Positions 14,992-28,185 of a stretch of 64,000 nt of DNA are shown in pieces. Below the pieces are notes generated by a model. That model did not search any database, was not told where the DNA came from, and saw nothing but the letters and a program-made list of their open reading frames with translations. The stretch's first letter is position 1. Each line of letters begins with the position of its first letter. The translations under genes and the position numbers were made by a program. The stretch is from Isoperla grammatica (Eukaryota > Arthropoda > Insecta > Plecoptera > Perlodidae): assembly GCA_945910005.1 (NCBI GenBank), contig OX246745.1, positions 39,646,419-39,710,418 on the forward strand, in the 5' to 3' direction.

Positions 14992-16586
14992 TAAGTAAGT
15001 CTCTCGACAAGACAATGGAGACGTCAGTATCATGGAAGGGTGGAGTGACCTTGAACCCTGGAGAGGGAGGGAGTCAACACTCAAGAAAACCTCCATCATC
15101 TGTAAGCCCTCCAAGGTCAGCTACCCATCCACAAGAGTCGTGACCTGTTTTAATCCATTAAGTTGCGCCTGTGACCTCGGCAAGATAGATCTGAATGCTT
15201 CTTATCAGCCACAATCGAATTCTGTTTCTGGGCCTATAGTTTGTAACTTAATGAGCCGACGCCCATTCTGAAGCCAACAGTAATTATTCCACACCCATTC
15301 TGGGAAATGATACGTTTATTAATGATACTATTTATTGTAGGGTGCAGGGTGGGGGCTACAACCCCTAATGCTACTGGATGCTGCATGTGAATACAACGCT
15401 GGGTCGGAAGGAGACACAAGTTCTACGTTATTTTGTTTATGACTGGTTTTATTACAGGAAATAACTTTTATGACAAGCTGTTGCTTGAAGGAATTGATAC
15501 AGAATTCTTACTTCTACTATAATACATAGCTAGGTGGCTTAGATTAGCACGCGGGACGCGAATACGGTATTATTGGTACTCATGCAGTTGCGGCGCAGGT
15601 CCTAAGCGTGAGGCACCCAGGGATGTGGGTTTGGTTAGAACCCCGCATTAAAAAATCTAAAAGATCAATCATAAGTGTTGTATTTGGGTGGCCGAAAAGG
15701 GGTGGAGGAAGCGTTAGAAGGAATATCTCTCCTATTAGAATCAACAGTTTCTAAAAAATGCCGCCTGATCGTGATTGGTTATTTTATATTCTTGTATTAT
15801 TGCCAGCAGTTCCGTGTCAAGTGCATGTTTATTTATTAACATAACACCTTGAAACCGTACTGGGACGTAGTAAACTGCATCAAGTTCTATGGCTATGGGG
15901 GGAGCTGGAGGGAAGGGAAAGTTGGAACTCCGTCAGACTGAAATGCTGAAAGTCACCCTGAGGTTCTAGGAATGACCTCGAAATAACCTAAATTCAGTCC
16001 ACTATCGTCTCCTAGATTCCAGATTAAAAGAAGATTCAGATTCAGATTAACTTTTATTCATCGATTATAGATTTAAAAAGTAATAACTAACATTAATTAT
16101 TTTTTATAGGATACATTCATTACATTGTGTAAAAGGTTAAATTTAAAAAATTAAAATTCCCACTGTCACGAAGAGTGGGTGGGATGACTAGTAGGGATAC
16201 AAAACCGTGAAATAAATATAATCTAAATGTATAGTGGATTAGAATAGGGGTTAGTAAGAATATGCAGGAGAGACTTCCTTGCAAACACCGGTCACCAACG
16301 TTGAAGAATCCACCTCAACCGGAAGAACTTGGTTGTTTCAATGAGTTTGATATCGTAGAAAGCAATTGTATTGGCACCGTTCAAGGTGACAGAGGGGTTA
16401 CATAGCGGGGTGACTGCCCTCTACCTTCTAGAAGATGAGGAGGATTCTATTTCATTTCCCTTTTTAAAGAGAGGAAACCTTTTAAACTGTATTTGTAAAA
16501 GACTCCCTCGCTATAAAAAGGTAAATGAATAGAAAACTCCGAAAACAGCCGTCTTCCCTTTCCATGAGTATCCTGAATGAAGAGTT
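14992..16586. other. Non-array DNA with no recognisable gene
   Basis: Mixed-composition sequence with only short open frames, none recognised. Around 16030-16060 there is an AGATTCAGATTCAGATTAAC stretch followed by an AT-rich tract, which could be the antisense 3' end of a LINE with short terminal repeats, but this is weak. Near 15534 and 15632 there are weak tRNA box A/B-like words that are too far apart to call. Confidence 0.6.
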
Positions 16587-19500
16587 TATTGACCCACCGA
16601 GGAAGCTGTAGGATCACAGCCTGCTACTATACTCAGCCAACATGGACTTGAATGACCCACCCAGGAAGCTGTAGGATCACAGCCTGCTACTATACTCAGC
16701 CAACATGGACTTGAATGACTCACCCAGGAAGCTGTAGGATCACAGCCTGCTACTATACTCAGCCAACATGGACTTGAATGACCCACCCAGGAAGCTGTAG
16801 GATCACAGCCTGCTACTATACTCAGCCAACATGGACTTGAATGACCCACCCAGGAAGCTGTAGGATCACAGCCTGCTACTATACTCAGCCAACATGGACT
16901 TGAATGACCCACCCAGGAAGCTGTAGGATCACAGCCTGCTACTATACTCAGCCAACATGGACTTGAATGACTCACCCAGGAAGCTGTAGGATCACAGCCT
17001 GCTACTATACTCAGCCAACATGGACTTGAATGACCCACCCAGGAAGCTGTAGGATCACAGCCTGCTACTATACTCAGCCAACATGGACTTGAATGACCCA
17101 CCCAGGAAGCTGTAGGATCACAGCCTGCTACTATACTCAGCCAACATGGACTTGAATGACCCACCCAGGAAGCTGTAGGATCACAGCCTGCTACTATACT
17201 CAGCCAACATGGACTTGAATGACCCACCCAGGAAGCTGTAGGATCACAGCCTGCTACTATACTCAGCCAACATGGACTTGAATGACCCACCCAGGAAGCT
17301 GTAGGATCACAGCCTGCTACTATACTCAGCCAACATGGACTTGAATGACCCACCCAGGAAGCTGTAGGATCACAGCCTGCTACTATACTCAGCCAACATG
17401 GACTTGAATGACTCACCCAGGAAGCTGTAGGATCACAGCCTGCTACTATACTCAGCCAACATGGACTTGAATGACTCACCCAGGAAGCTGTAGGATCACA
17501 GCCTGCTACTATACTCAGCCAACATGGACTTGAATGACTCACCCAGGAAGCTGTAGGATCACAGCCTGCTACTATACTCAGCCAACATGGACTTGAATGA
17601 CCCACCCAGGAAGCTGTAGGATCACAGCCTGCTACTATACTCAGCCAACATGGACTTGAATGACCCACCCAGGAAGCTGTAGGATCACAGCCTGCTACTA
17701 TACTCAGCCAACATGGACTTGAATGACCCACCCAGGAAGCTGTAGGATCACAGCCTGCTACTATACTCAGCCAACATGGACTTGAATGACTCACCCAGGA
17801 AGCTGTAGGATCACAGCCTGCTACTATACTCAGCCAACATGGACTTGAATGACCCACCCAGGAAGCTGTAGGATCACAGCCTGCTACTATACTCAGCCAA
17901 CATGGACTTGAATGACCCACCCAGGAAGCTGTAGGATCACAGCCTGCTACTATACTCAGCCAACATGGACTTGAATGACCCACCCAGGAAGCTGTAGGAT
18001 CACAGCCTGCTACTATACTCAGCCAACATGGACTTGAATGACCCACCCAGGAAGCTGTAGGATCACAGCCTGCTACTATACTCAGCCAACATGGACTTGA
18101 ATGACCCACCCAGGAAGCTGTAGGATCACAGCCTGCTACTATACTCAGCCAACATGGACTTGAATGACCCACCCAGGAAGCTGTAGGATCACAGCCTGCT
18201 ACTATACTCAGCCAACATGGACTTGAATGACTCACCCAGGAAGCTGTAGGATCACAGCCTGCTACTATACTCAGCCAACATGGACTTGAATGACCCACCC
18301 AGGAAGCTGTAGGATCACAGCCTGCTACTATACTCAGCCAACATGGACTTGAATGACCCACCCAGGAAGCTGTAGGATCACAGCCTGCTACTATACTCAG
18401 CCAACATGGACTTGAATGACCCACCCAGGAAGCTGTAGGATCACAGCCTGCTACTATACTCAGCCAACATGGACTTGAATGACCCACCCAGGAAGCTGTA
18501 GGATCACAGCCTGCTACTATACTCAGCCAACATGGACTTGAATGACCCACCCAGGAAGCTGTAGGATCACAGCCTGCTACTATACTCAGCCAACATGGAC
18601 TTGAATGACCCACCCAGGAAGCTGTAGGATCACAGCCTGCTACTATACTCAGCCAACATGGACTTGAATGACCCACCCAGGAAGCTGTAGGATCACAGCC
18701 TGCTACTATACTCAGCCAACATGGACTTGAATGACCCACCCAGGAAGCTGTAGGATCACAGCCTGCTACTATACTCAGCCAACATGGACTTGAATGACTC
18801 ACCCAGGAAGCTGTAGGATCACAGCCTGCTACTATACTCAGCCAACATGGACTTGAATGACTCACCCAGGAAGCTGTAGGATCACAGCCTGCTACTATAC
18901 TCAGCCAACATGGACTTGAATGACCCACCCAGGAAGCTGTAGGATCACAGCCTGCTACTATACTCAGCCAACATGGACTTGAATGACTCACCCAGGAAGC
19001 TGTAGGATCACAGCCTGCTACTATACTCAGCCAACATGGACTTGAATGACCCACCCAGGAAGCTGTAGGATCACAGCCTGCTACTATACTCAGCCAACAT
19101 GGACTTGAATGACCCACCCAGGAAGCTGTAGGATCACAGCCTGCTACTATACTCAGCCAACATGGACTTGAATGACTCACCCAGGAAGCTGTAGGATCAC
19201 AGCCTGCTACTATACTCAGCCAACATGGACTTGAATGACTCACCCAGGAAGCTGTAGGATCACAGCCTGCTACTATACTCAGCCAACATGGACTTGAATG
19301 ACTCACCCAGGAAGCTGTAGGATCACAGCCTGCTACTATACTCAGCCAACATGGACTTGAATGACCCACCCAGGAAGCTGTAGGATCACAGCCTGCTACT
19401 ATACTCAGCCAACATGGACTTGAATGACCCACCCAGGAAGCTGTAGGATCACAGCCTGCTACTATACTCAGCCAACATGGACTTGAATGACCCACCCAGG

Positions 19501-19930
19501 AAGCTGTAGGATCACAGCCTGCTACTATACTCAGCCAACATGGACTTGAATGACCCACCCAGGAAGCTGTAGGATCACAGCCTGCTACTATACTCAGCCA
19601 ACATGGACTTGAATGACCCACCCAGGAAGCTGTAGGATCACAGCCTGCTACTATACTCAGCCAACATGGACTTGAATGACCCACCGAGGAAGCTGTAGGA
19701 TCACAGCCTGCTACTATACTCAGCCAACATGGACTTGAATGACCCACCCAGGAAGCTGTAGGATCACAGCCTGCTACTATACTCAGCCAACATGGACTTG
19801 AATGACCCACCGAGGAAGCTGTAGGATCACAGCCTGCTACTATACTCAGCCAACATGGACTTGAATGACCCACCCAGGAAGCTGTAGGATCACAGCCTGC
19901 TACTATACTCAGCCAACATGGACTTGAAGT
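16587..19930. repeat. 63-bp minisatellite array (about 53 units)
   Basis: Very homogeneous head-to-tail 63-bp unit: GACCCACCCAGGAAGCTG, TAGGATCACAGCCTGCTA, CTATACTCAGCCAACATG, GACTTGAAT. The unit is 21 codons and stop-free on the minus strand, so a 1126-codon frame (16586-19966) arises with a 21-residue period of the type SPCWLSIVAGCDPTASWVGH. The main variants are GACCCACC/GACTCACC (Gly/Ser) and CCCAGG/CCGAGG (Trp/Ser). Both change the residue. The CCGAGG form is found near the array ends (about 16599, 19685 and 19811), the edge divergence expected of unequal exchange. Only about 14 non-repeat residues precede the repeat in the frame, and no domain is recognised. I annotate it as a repeat, not a gene. 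Confidence 0.96.
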
Positions 19931-20232
19931 GTTCCTGACCAACTTTACGTTCAACAAATTGGACACTGGATATGGATTCTATCTTCTATCTAACTATTGA
20001 AAGCAAGTGCCTTACTGAGTGACTGACCTGCTGACTCATGAACGCACAGCTCAAACCGCTGAAGCTAGAAACTTGAAATTTTGAAGGTAAGTATCTCTTA
20101 TGTAAACACCACCCATTAAGGAAGGATTTTTAGAAATTCTGTCCCTCAGGGAGTGAAAAACGGGGTAGAAGTTATTTTTTAGCATACTTATAACTCAACA
20201 ACCGAAGATATAACAGACGTGGAAATTGGTAA

Positions 20233-20393
20233 TTGGATCCGGCTATGCAGACCCGTACCCGGCGGGTATCCGTAGATACTAAACCCGTACCTGGCGGGTA
20301 TCCGCCTATACAGACCCGTACCCGGCGGGTATCCGTAGATACTAAACCCGTAACCGGCGGGTATCCGGCTATACAGACCCGTACCCGGCTGGT
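20233..20393. repeat. Short 62-bp minisatellite, GGCGGGTATCCG-rich
   Basis: About 2.5 units made of CAGACCCGTACCCGGCGGGT, ATCCGTAGATACTAAACCCG, TACCTGGCGGGTATCCGCCT and ATA. Each unit is itself two related halves carrying CCCGTACC(C/T)GGCGGGTATCCG. The GGGTATCCG word also recurs in the right subterminal part of the hAT element starting at 20545, so the two may share an origin. The GC-rich tract contrasts sharply with the AT-rich block around it. Confidence 0.75.
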
Positions 20394-20544
20394 CTCCATT
20401 AAAAATAATGACAAACTTCTGTTACTGTTTTCAAACAATCTAATGAATGGGGTTAAAAACAGGGGGTTGAATTTTTTTATGACGGTACCTTGGTCTCAAA
20501 AACCGAAGCTAGAGCATGATTTAAACGCGAAAATTGATATTTAG

Positions 20545-21049
20545 TAGGGATGACATCGTGTAGTAAAATCTGGATTCGATTCCAGCCCCTCAAGGATTCG
20601 GGTAACCCGAATCCTAGAAGAGTAAATTGCGTCGCGCAACATGTTATTTGAAGGCAATTGCACCAGTACCAAGGTTACTTGCCCGTGGCAGAAGCTGCCA
20701 GCGTGCGTTCTGTCAGCCAGTGATGACGGTCAGGAAGGGGTGGGGGTAGGCCGAGAGCCGGTGGGAGCACAGGCAAACCAGAACTCAACCGCAGCAATCA
20801 CACCACATAAAATAGGCTTAGTCTATTTTTAATCAAGTCGATAATGGGTACATAACAGAGCGGGAAAGTATTTTATTGAATGGAAACAAGTCATTTTGTT
20901 ATCACCATTGTTGGCGCATTGTTAAAGCACACAACAATTCAACTAAAAATGTACCAGAACAAGATTCAAATCCTTAGAACGGATTCGGGTAATTTTTGAA
21001 TTCGGGTAACCCGGATACCCGGATACCCGGATACCCGATGTCATCCCTA
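20545..21049. mobile_element. Non-autonomous hAT-type element (505 bp) with perfect 8-bp target duplication
   Basis: The left end reads TAGGGATGACATCG and the right end reads CGATGTCATCCCTA, a 14-bp perfect terminal inverted repeat. The flanks 20537-20544 and 21050-21057 are both ATATTTAG, an exact 8-bp direct repeat. An 8-bp duplication with YAGGG termini is the hallmark of the hAT superfamily. The interior has subterminal GGATACCC/GGGTATCC repeats on the right, and at 20594-20614 a palindrome with 10-bp arms around one central base. No transposase is recognised, so movement would have needed a transposase in trans. It was inserted into the old degenerate repeat block. Confidence 0.9.
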
Positions 21050-21479
21050 ATATTTAGACTCTTCTTTACAAAGTACGAAAACATGTTGGGCCATTTTCCG
21101 AAAATCCAGTTAAGGGGTGAAAACTGGGGGTGTTTTTAAATCTCGAAAACTGAACGTGTTACAGATATAAAGTTGATTATAAGATTCTGCTTTAAAAATA
21201 AATAGACATGTGTTTTACCATTTTCCAAAAATCGCGTTAACGGGGGTGAAAAGAGGGGGTCATTTATTTTATGAGAACACCATTATCTCAAAAATCAAAG
21301 GTGTTACAGTTGTGAAAATTGGTGGTTCCTAAAATCCTGTAAAGGAGGATGAAAAGAGGTACATAGATTAAAGAAACACGTATTTCAACGATTGCGAAAT
21401 AGGGGGTGTTTTAAAAAAATAAAGAAAACTGTAACACTAAAAACCAAGACTGCTACAGCCGAGAAAATTGGTATCTATA

Positions 21480-24400
21480 TGCCTTGTGCCTGCTGCACAG
21501 ATCTTCCATGCCTGCCCACAACATGCCATGCCTGCCCACAACATGCCATGCCTGCTGCACAGATCTGCCATGCCTGCCCACACCATGCCATGCCTGCTGC
21601 ACAGATCTGCCATGCCTGCCCACAACATGCCATGCCTGCCCACAACATGACATGCCTGCCCACAACATGCCATGCCTGCTGCACAGATCTGCCATGCCTG
21701 CCCACAACATGCCATGCCTGCCCACAACATGCCATGCCTGCCCACAACATGTCATGCCTGCTGCACAGATCTGCCATGCCTGCCCACACCATGCCATGCC
21801 TGCTGCACAGATCTGCCATGCCTGCCCACAACATGCCATGCCTGCTGCACACATCTGCCATGCCTGCTGCACACATCTGCAAAGCCTGCCCACACCATGA
21901 GATGCCTGCTGCACAGATCTGCCATGCCTGCCCACACCATGCCATGCCTGCCCACACCATGCCTGCTGCACATGCCATGCCTGTCCACAACATGCCATGC
22001 CTGCCCACACCATGCCTGCTGCACAGATCTGCCATGCCTGCTGCACAGATCTGCCATGCCTGCCCACACCATGAGATGCCTGCTGCACAGATCTGCCATG
22101 CCTGCCCACAACATGCCATGCCTGCCCACACCATGCCATGCCTGCTGCACAGATCTGCCATGCCTGCCCACACCATGCCATGCCTGCCCACACCATGCCA
22201 TGCCTGCTGCACAGATCTGCCATGCCTGCCCACACCATGAGATGCCTGCCCACAACATGCCATGCCTGCTGCACAGATCTGCCATGCCTGCCCACAACAT
22301 GCCATGCCTGCTGCACAGATCTGCCATGCCTGCCCACAACATGCCATGCCTGCCCACAACATGTCATGCCTGCTGCACAGATCTGCCATGCCTGCCCACA
22401 CCATGCCATGCCTGCTGCACAGATCTGCCATGCCTGCCCACACCATGCCATGCCCGCCCACAACATGCCATGCCTGCCCACAACATGCCATGCCTGCTGC
22501 ACAGATCTGCCATGCCAGCCCACAACATGCCATGCCTGCTGCACAGATCTGCCATGCCTGCCCACAACATGCCATGCCTGCCCACAACATGTCATGCCTG
22601 CTGCACAGATCTGCCATGCCTGCCCACAACATGCCATGCCTGCTGCACAGATCTGCCATGCCTGCCCACACCATGCCATGCCCGCCCACAACATGCCATG
22701 CCTGCCCACAACATGCCATGCCTGCTGCACAGATCTGACATGCCTGCCCACAACATGCCATGCCTGCCCACACCATGCCATGCCTGCTGCACAGATCTGC
22801 CATGCCTGCCCACAACATGCCATGCCTGCCCACAACATGCCATGCCTGCTGCACAGATCTGACATGCCTGCCCACAACAAGCCATGCCTGCCCACAACAT
22901 GCCATGCCTGCTGCACAGATCTGCCATGCCTGCCCACAACATGCCATGCCTGCCCACAACATGCCATGCCTGCTGCACAGATCTGACATGCCTGCCCACA
23001 ACAAGCCATGCCTGCCCACAACATGACATGCCTGCCCACAACATGTCATGCCAGCTGCACAGATCTGCCATGCCCGCCCACAACATGCACTGCCTCCCCA
23101 CAACATGACATGCCTGCTGCACAGATCTGCCATGCCTGCCCACAACATGCCATGCCTGCTGCACAGATCTGCCATGCCTGCCCACAACATGCCATGCCTG
23201 CTGCACAGATCTGCCATGCCTGCCCACAACATGTCATGCCTGCTGCACAGATCTGCCATGCCTGCCCACACCATGCCATGCCTGCTGCACAGATCTGCCA
23301 TGCCTGCCCACACCATGCCATGCCTGCCCACAACATGTCATGCCTGCCCACAACATGTCATGCCTGCTGCACAGATCTGACATGCCTGCCCACAACAAGC
23401 CATGCCTGCCCACAACATGACATGCCTGCCCACAACATGACATGCCTGCTGCACAGATCTGCCATGCCTGCCCACAACATGACATGCCTGCTGTACAGAT
23501 CTGCCATGCCTGCCCACACCATGCCATGCCTGCCCACACCATGCCATGCCTGCTGTACAGATCTGCCATGCCTGCCCACACCATGCCATGCCTGCCCACA
23601 ACATGTCATGCCTGCTGCACAGATCTGCCATGCCTGCCCACAACATGTCATGCCTGCTGCACAGATCTGCCATGCCTGCCCACACCATGCCATGCCTGCT
23701 GCACAGATCTGCCATGCCTGCCCACACCATGCCATGCCTGCTGCACAGATCTGCCATGCCTGCCCACACCATGCCATGCCTGCTGCACAGATCTGCCATG
23801 CCTGCCCACACCATGCCATGCCTGCTGCACAGATCTGCCATGCCTGCCCACACCATGCCATGCCTGCTGCACAGATCGGCCATGCCTGCCCACAACATGC
23901 CATGCCTGCCCACAACATGCCATGCCTGCCCACACCATGCCATGCCTGCTGCACAGATCTGCCATGCCTGCCCACACCATGCCATGCCTGCTGCACAGAT
24001 CTGCCATGCCTGCCCACACCATGCCATGCCTGCCCACACCATGCCATGCCTGCTGCACAGATCTGCCATGCCTGCCCACACCATGCCATGCCTGCCCACA
24101 CCATGCCATGCCTGCCCACAACATGCCATGCCTGCCCACAACATGACATGCCTGCTGCACAGATCGGCCATGCCTGCCCACAACATGCCATGCCTGCCCA
24201 CAACATGACATGCCTGCTGCACAGATCTGCCATGCCTGCCCACACCATGCCATGCCTGCTGCACAGATCGGCCATGCCTGCCCACAACATGCCATGCCTG
24301 CCCACAACATGCCATGCCTGCTGCACAGATCTGCCATGCCTGCCCACACCATGCCATGCCTGCTGCACAGATCTGCCATGCCTGCCCACACCATGCCATG

Positions 24401-27400
24401 CCTGCCCACACCATGCCATGCCTGCCCACAACATGCCATGCCTGCTGCACAGATCTGCCATGCCTGCCCACAACATGTCATGCCTGCTGCACAGATCGGC
24501 CATGCCTGCCCACAACATGCCATGCCTGCCCACAACATGCCATGCCTGCTGCACAGATCTGCCATGCCTGCCCACACCATGCCATGCCTGCTGCACAGAT
24601 CTGCCATGCCTGCCCACACCATGCCATGCCTGCCCACACCATGCCATGCCTGCTGCACAGATCTGCCATGCCTGCCCACACCATGCCATGCCTGCCCACA
24701 CCATGCAATGCCTGCCCACAACATGCCATGCCTGCTGCACAGATCTGCCATGCCTGCCCACAACATGCCATGCCTGCCCACAACATGACATGCCTGCTGC
24801 ACAGATCTGCCATGCCTGTCCACAACATGCCATGCCTGCTGCACAGATCTGCCGTGCCTGCCCACAACATGCCATGCCTGCTGCACAGATCTGCCATGCC
24901 TGCCCACAACATGCCATGCCTGCTGCACAGATCTGCCATGCCTGCCCACACCATGCCATGCCTGCTGCACAGATCTGCCGTGCCTGCCCACAACATGCCA
25001 TGCCTGCCCACAACATGTCATGCCTGCTGCACAGATCTGCCATGCCTGCCCACAACATGCCATGCCTGCTGCACAGATCTGCCATGCCTGCCCACAACAT
25101 GTCATGCCTGCTGCACAGATCTGTAATGCCTGCCCACACCATGCCATGCCTGCTGCACAGATCTGCCATGCCTGCCCACAACATGCCATGCCTGCTGCAC
25201 AGATCTGCCATGCCTGCCCACAACATGCCATGCCTGCCCACAACATGTCATGCCTGCTGCACAGATCTGCCATGCCTGCCCACACCATGCCATGCCTGCT
25301 GCACAGATCTGCCATGCCTGCCCACACCATGCCATGCCTGCTGCACAGATCTGCCATGCCTGCCCACAACATGACATGCCTGCTGCACAGATCTGCCATG
25401 CCTGCCCACATCATGCCATGCCTGCCCACAACATGTCATGCCTGCTGCTCAGATCTGCCATGCCTGCCCACACCATGCCATGCCTGCTGCACAGATCTGC
25501 CATGCCTGTCCACAACATGCCATGCCTGCTGCACAGATCTGCCGTGCCTGCCCACAACATGCCATGCCTGCTGCACAGATCTGCCATGCCTGCCCACAAC
25601 ATGCCATGCCTGCTGCACAGATCTGCCATGCCTGCCCACAACATGGCAAGCCTGCTGCACAGATCTGCCATGCCTGCCCACACCATGCCATGCCTGCTGC
25701 ACAGATCTGCCGTGCCTGCCCACAACATGCCATGCCTGCCCACAACATGTCATGCCTGCTGCACAGATCTGCCATGCCTGCCCACAACATGCCATGCCTG
25801 CTGCACAGATCTGCCATGCCTGCCCACACCATGCCATGCCTGCCCACAACATGCCATGCCTGCCCACAACATGCCATGCCTGCCCACACCATGCCATGCC
25901 TGCTGCACAGATCTGCCATGCCTGCCCACACCATGCCATGCCTGCTGCACAGATCTGCCATGCCTGCCCACAACATGACATGCCTGCTGCACAGATCTGC
26001 CATGCCTGCCCACATCATGCCATGCCTGCCCACAACATGTCATGCCTGCTGCTCAGATCTGCCATGCCTGCCCACAACATGCCATGCCTGCTGCACAGAT
26101 CTGCCATGCCTGCCCACAACATGCCATGCCTGCTGCACAGATCTGCCATGCCTGCCCACAACATGCCATGCCTGCTGCACAGATCTGCCATGCCTGCCCA
26201 CACCATGCCATGCCAGCTGCACAGATCTGCCATGCCTGCCCACAACATGTCATGCCTGCTGCACAGATCTGCCATGCCTGCCCACACCATGCCATGCCTG
26301 CTGCACAGATCTGCCATGCCTGCCCACAACATGCCATGCCTGCTGCACAGATCTGCCATGCCTGCCCACAACATGTCATGCCTGCTGCACAGATCTGCCA
26401 TGCCTGCCCACACCATGCCATGCCTGCTGCACAGATCTGCCATGCCTGCCCACAACATGCCATGCCTGCTGCACAGATCTGCCATGCCTGCCCACACCAT
26501 GCCATGCCTGCCCACAACATGCCATGCCTGCCCACAACATGCCATGCCTGCTGCACAGATCTGCCATGCCTGCCCACAACATGTCATGCCTGCTGCACAG
26601 ATCTGCCATGCCTGCCCACACCATGCCATGCCTGCTGCACAGATCTGCCATGCCTGCCCACAACATGCCATGCCTGCTGCACAGATCTGCCATGCCTGCC
26701 CACAACATGCCATGCCTGCTGCACAGATCTGCCATGCCTGCCCACAACATGCCATGCCTGCTGCACAGATCTGCCATGCCTGCCCACAACATGCCATGCC
26801 TGCTGCACAGATCTGCCATGCCTGCCCACAACATGCCATGCCTGCTGCACAGATCTGCCATGCCTGCCCACAACATGTCATGCCTGCTGCACAGATCTGC
26901 CATGCCTGCCCACACCATGCCATGCCTGCCCACAACATGTCATGCCTGCTGCACAGATCTGCCATGCCTGCCCACACCATGCCATGCCTGCTGCACAGAT
27001 CTGCCATGCCTGCTGCACAGATCTGCCGTGCCTGCCCACAACATGCCATGCCTGCCCACAACATGTCATGCCTGCTGCACAGATCTGCCATGCCTGCCCA
27101 CAACATGCCATGCCTGCTGCACAGATCTGCCATGCCTGCTGCACAGATCTGCCGTGCCTGCCCACAACATGCCATGCCTGCCCACAACATGTCATGCCTG
27201 CTGCACAGATCTGCCATGCCTGCCCACAACATGTCATGCCTGCTGCACAGATCTGCCATGCCTGCCCACAACATGTCATGCCTGCTGCACAGATCTGCCA
27301 TGCCTGCCCACACCATGCCATGCCTGCTGCACAGATCTGCCATGCCTGCCCACAACATGCCATGCCTGCTGCACAGATCTGCCATGCCTGCCCACACCAT

Positions 27401-28185
27401 GCCATGCCTGCCCACAACATGCCATGCCTGCCCACAACATGCCATGCCTGCTGCACAGATCTGCCATGCCTGCCCACAACATGTCATGCCTGCTGCACAG
27501 ATCTGCCATGCCTGCCCACACCATGCCATGCCTGCTGCACAGATCTGCCATGCCTGCCCACAACATGCCATGCCTGCTGCACAGATCTGCCATGCCTGCC
27601 CACACCATGCCATGCCTGCCCACAACATGCCATGCCTGCTGCACAGATCTGCCATGCCTGCCCACACCATGTCATGCCTGCTGCACAGATCTGCCATGCC
27701 TGCCCACAACATGCCATGCCTGCTGCACAGATCTGCCATGCCTGCCCACACCATGCCATGCCTGCTGCACAGATCTGCCATGCCTGCCCACACCATGCCA
27801 TGCCTGCTGCACAGGTCTGCCATGCCTGCCCACAACATGCCATGCCTTCCCACAACATGCCATGCCTGCCCACAACATGACATGCCTGCTGCACAGATCT
27901 GCCATGCCTGCCCACACCATGCCATGCCTGCTGCACAGATCTGCCATGCCTGCCCACAACATGTCATGCCTGCTGCACAGATCTGCCATGCCTGCCCACA
28001 CCATGCCATGCCAGCTGCACAGATCTGCCATGCCTGCCCACAACATGCCATGCCTGCCCACAACATGTCATGCCTGCTGCACAGATCTGCCATGCCTGCC
28101 CACACCATGCCATGCCTGCACACAACATGCCATGCCCCCCCACACCATGCCATGCCTGCCCACAACATGCCATGCCTGCCCTGAA
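21480..28185. repeat. Two-letter tandem array of 20-bp and 22-bp units (about 6.7 kb)
   Basis: Two related units alternate irregularly. Unit A is CATGCCTGCCCACAACATGC (20 bp; variants CCACACC, ACATGT, ACATGA). Unit B is CATGCCTGCTGCACAGATCT plus GC (22 bp). Both start with CATGCCTGC and end in GC, so they join freely; B carries the palindrome CAGATCTG. An A plus B pair is 42 bp (14 codons). Neither unit contains a stop in most phases on either strand, which creates many overlapping open frames of up to 1054 codons (25020-28184). The translations are Cys/His/Pro-rich on the plus strand and Gly/Trp/Cys/His-rich on the minus strand. Since several frames on both strands are open at once, base composition explains it better than coding selection. 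Confidence 0.95.

Larger units (their letters stand above)
20040..21430. repeat. Block of degenerate ~130-bp repeats, interrupted by later insertions
   Basis: Outside the two insertions annotated separately, the block repeats a loose module: a GTTACAG-ATATAAAAATTGGT-like phrase, an AT-rich stretch, CCATTTTCCAAAAATC, GTTAAGGGGGTGAAAA, GGGGGT, then TTTTATGAGAACAC and TATCTCAAAAA. At least four or five diverged modules are visible (for example around 20190, 20490, 21100, 21230 and 21330). Unit boundaries are blurred by substitutions and indels, so this is an old repeat or remnant of a repeat-bearing transposon. The youngest structures in it are the 62-bp minisatellite and the hAT element. Confidence 0.6.

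Noticed and set aside
15534..15655. tRNA or SINE on the plus strand (TGGCTTAGATTAGC and GGTTAGAACCCC)
   Set aside because: The box-like words are about 98 bp apart, with no foldable cloverleaf and no SINE body shared with the two accepted copies.
16586..19966. 1126-codon minus-strand frame as a repeat protein
   Set aside because: It is the 63-bp satellite read through. Unit variants change residues (Gly/Ser, Trp/Ser), only about 14 non-repeat residues precede the repeat, and no domain or promoter is seen.
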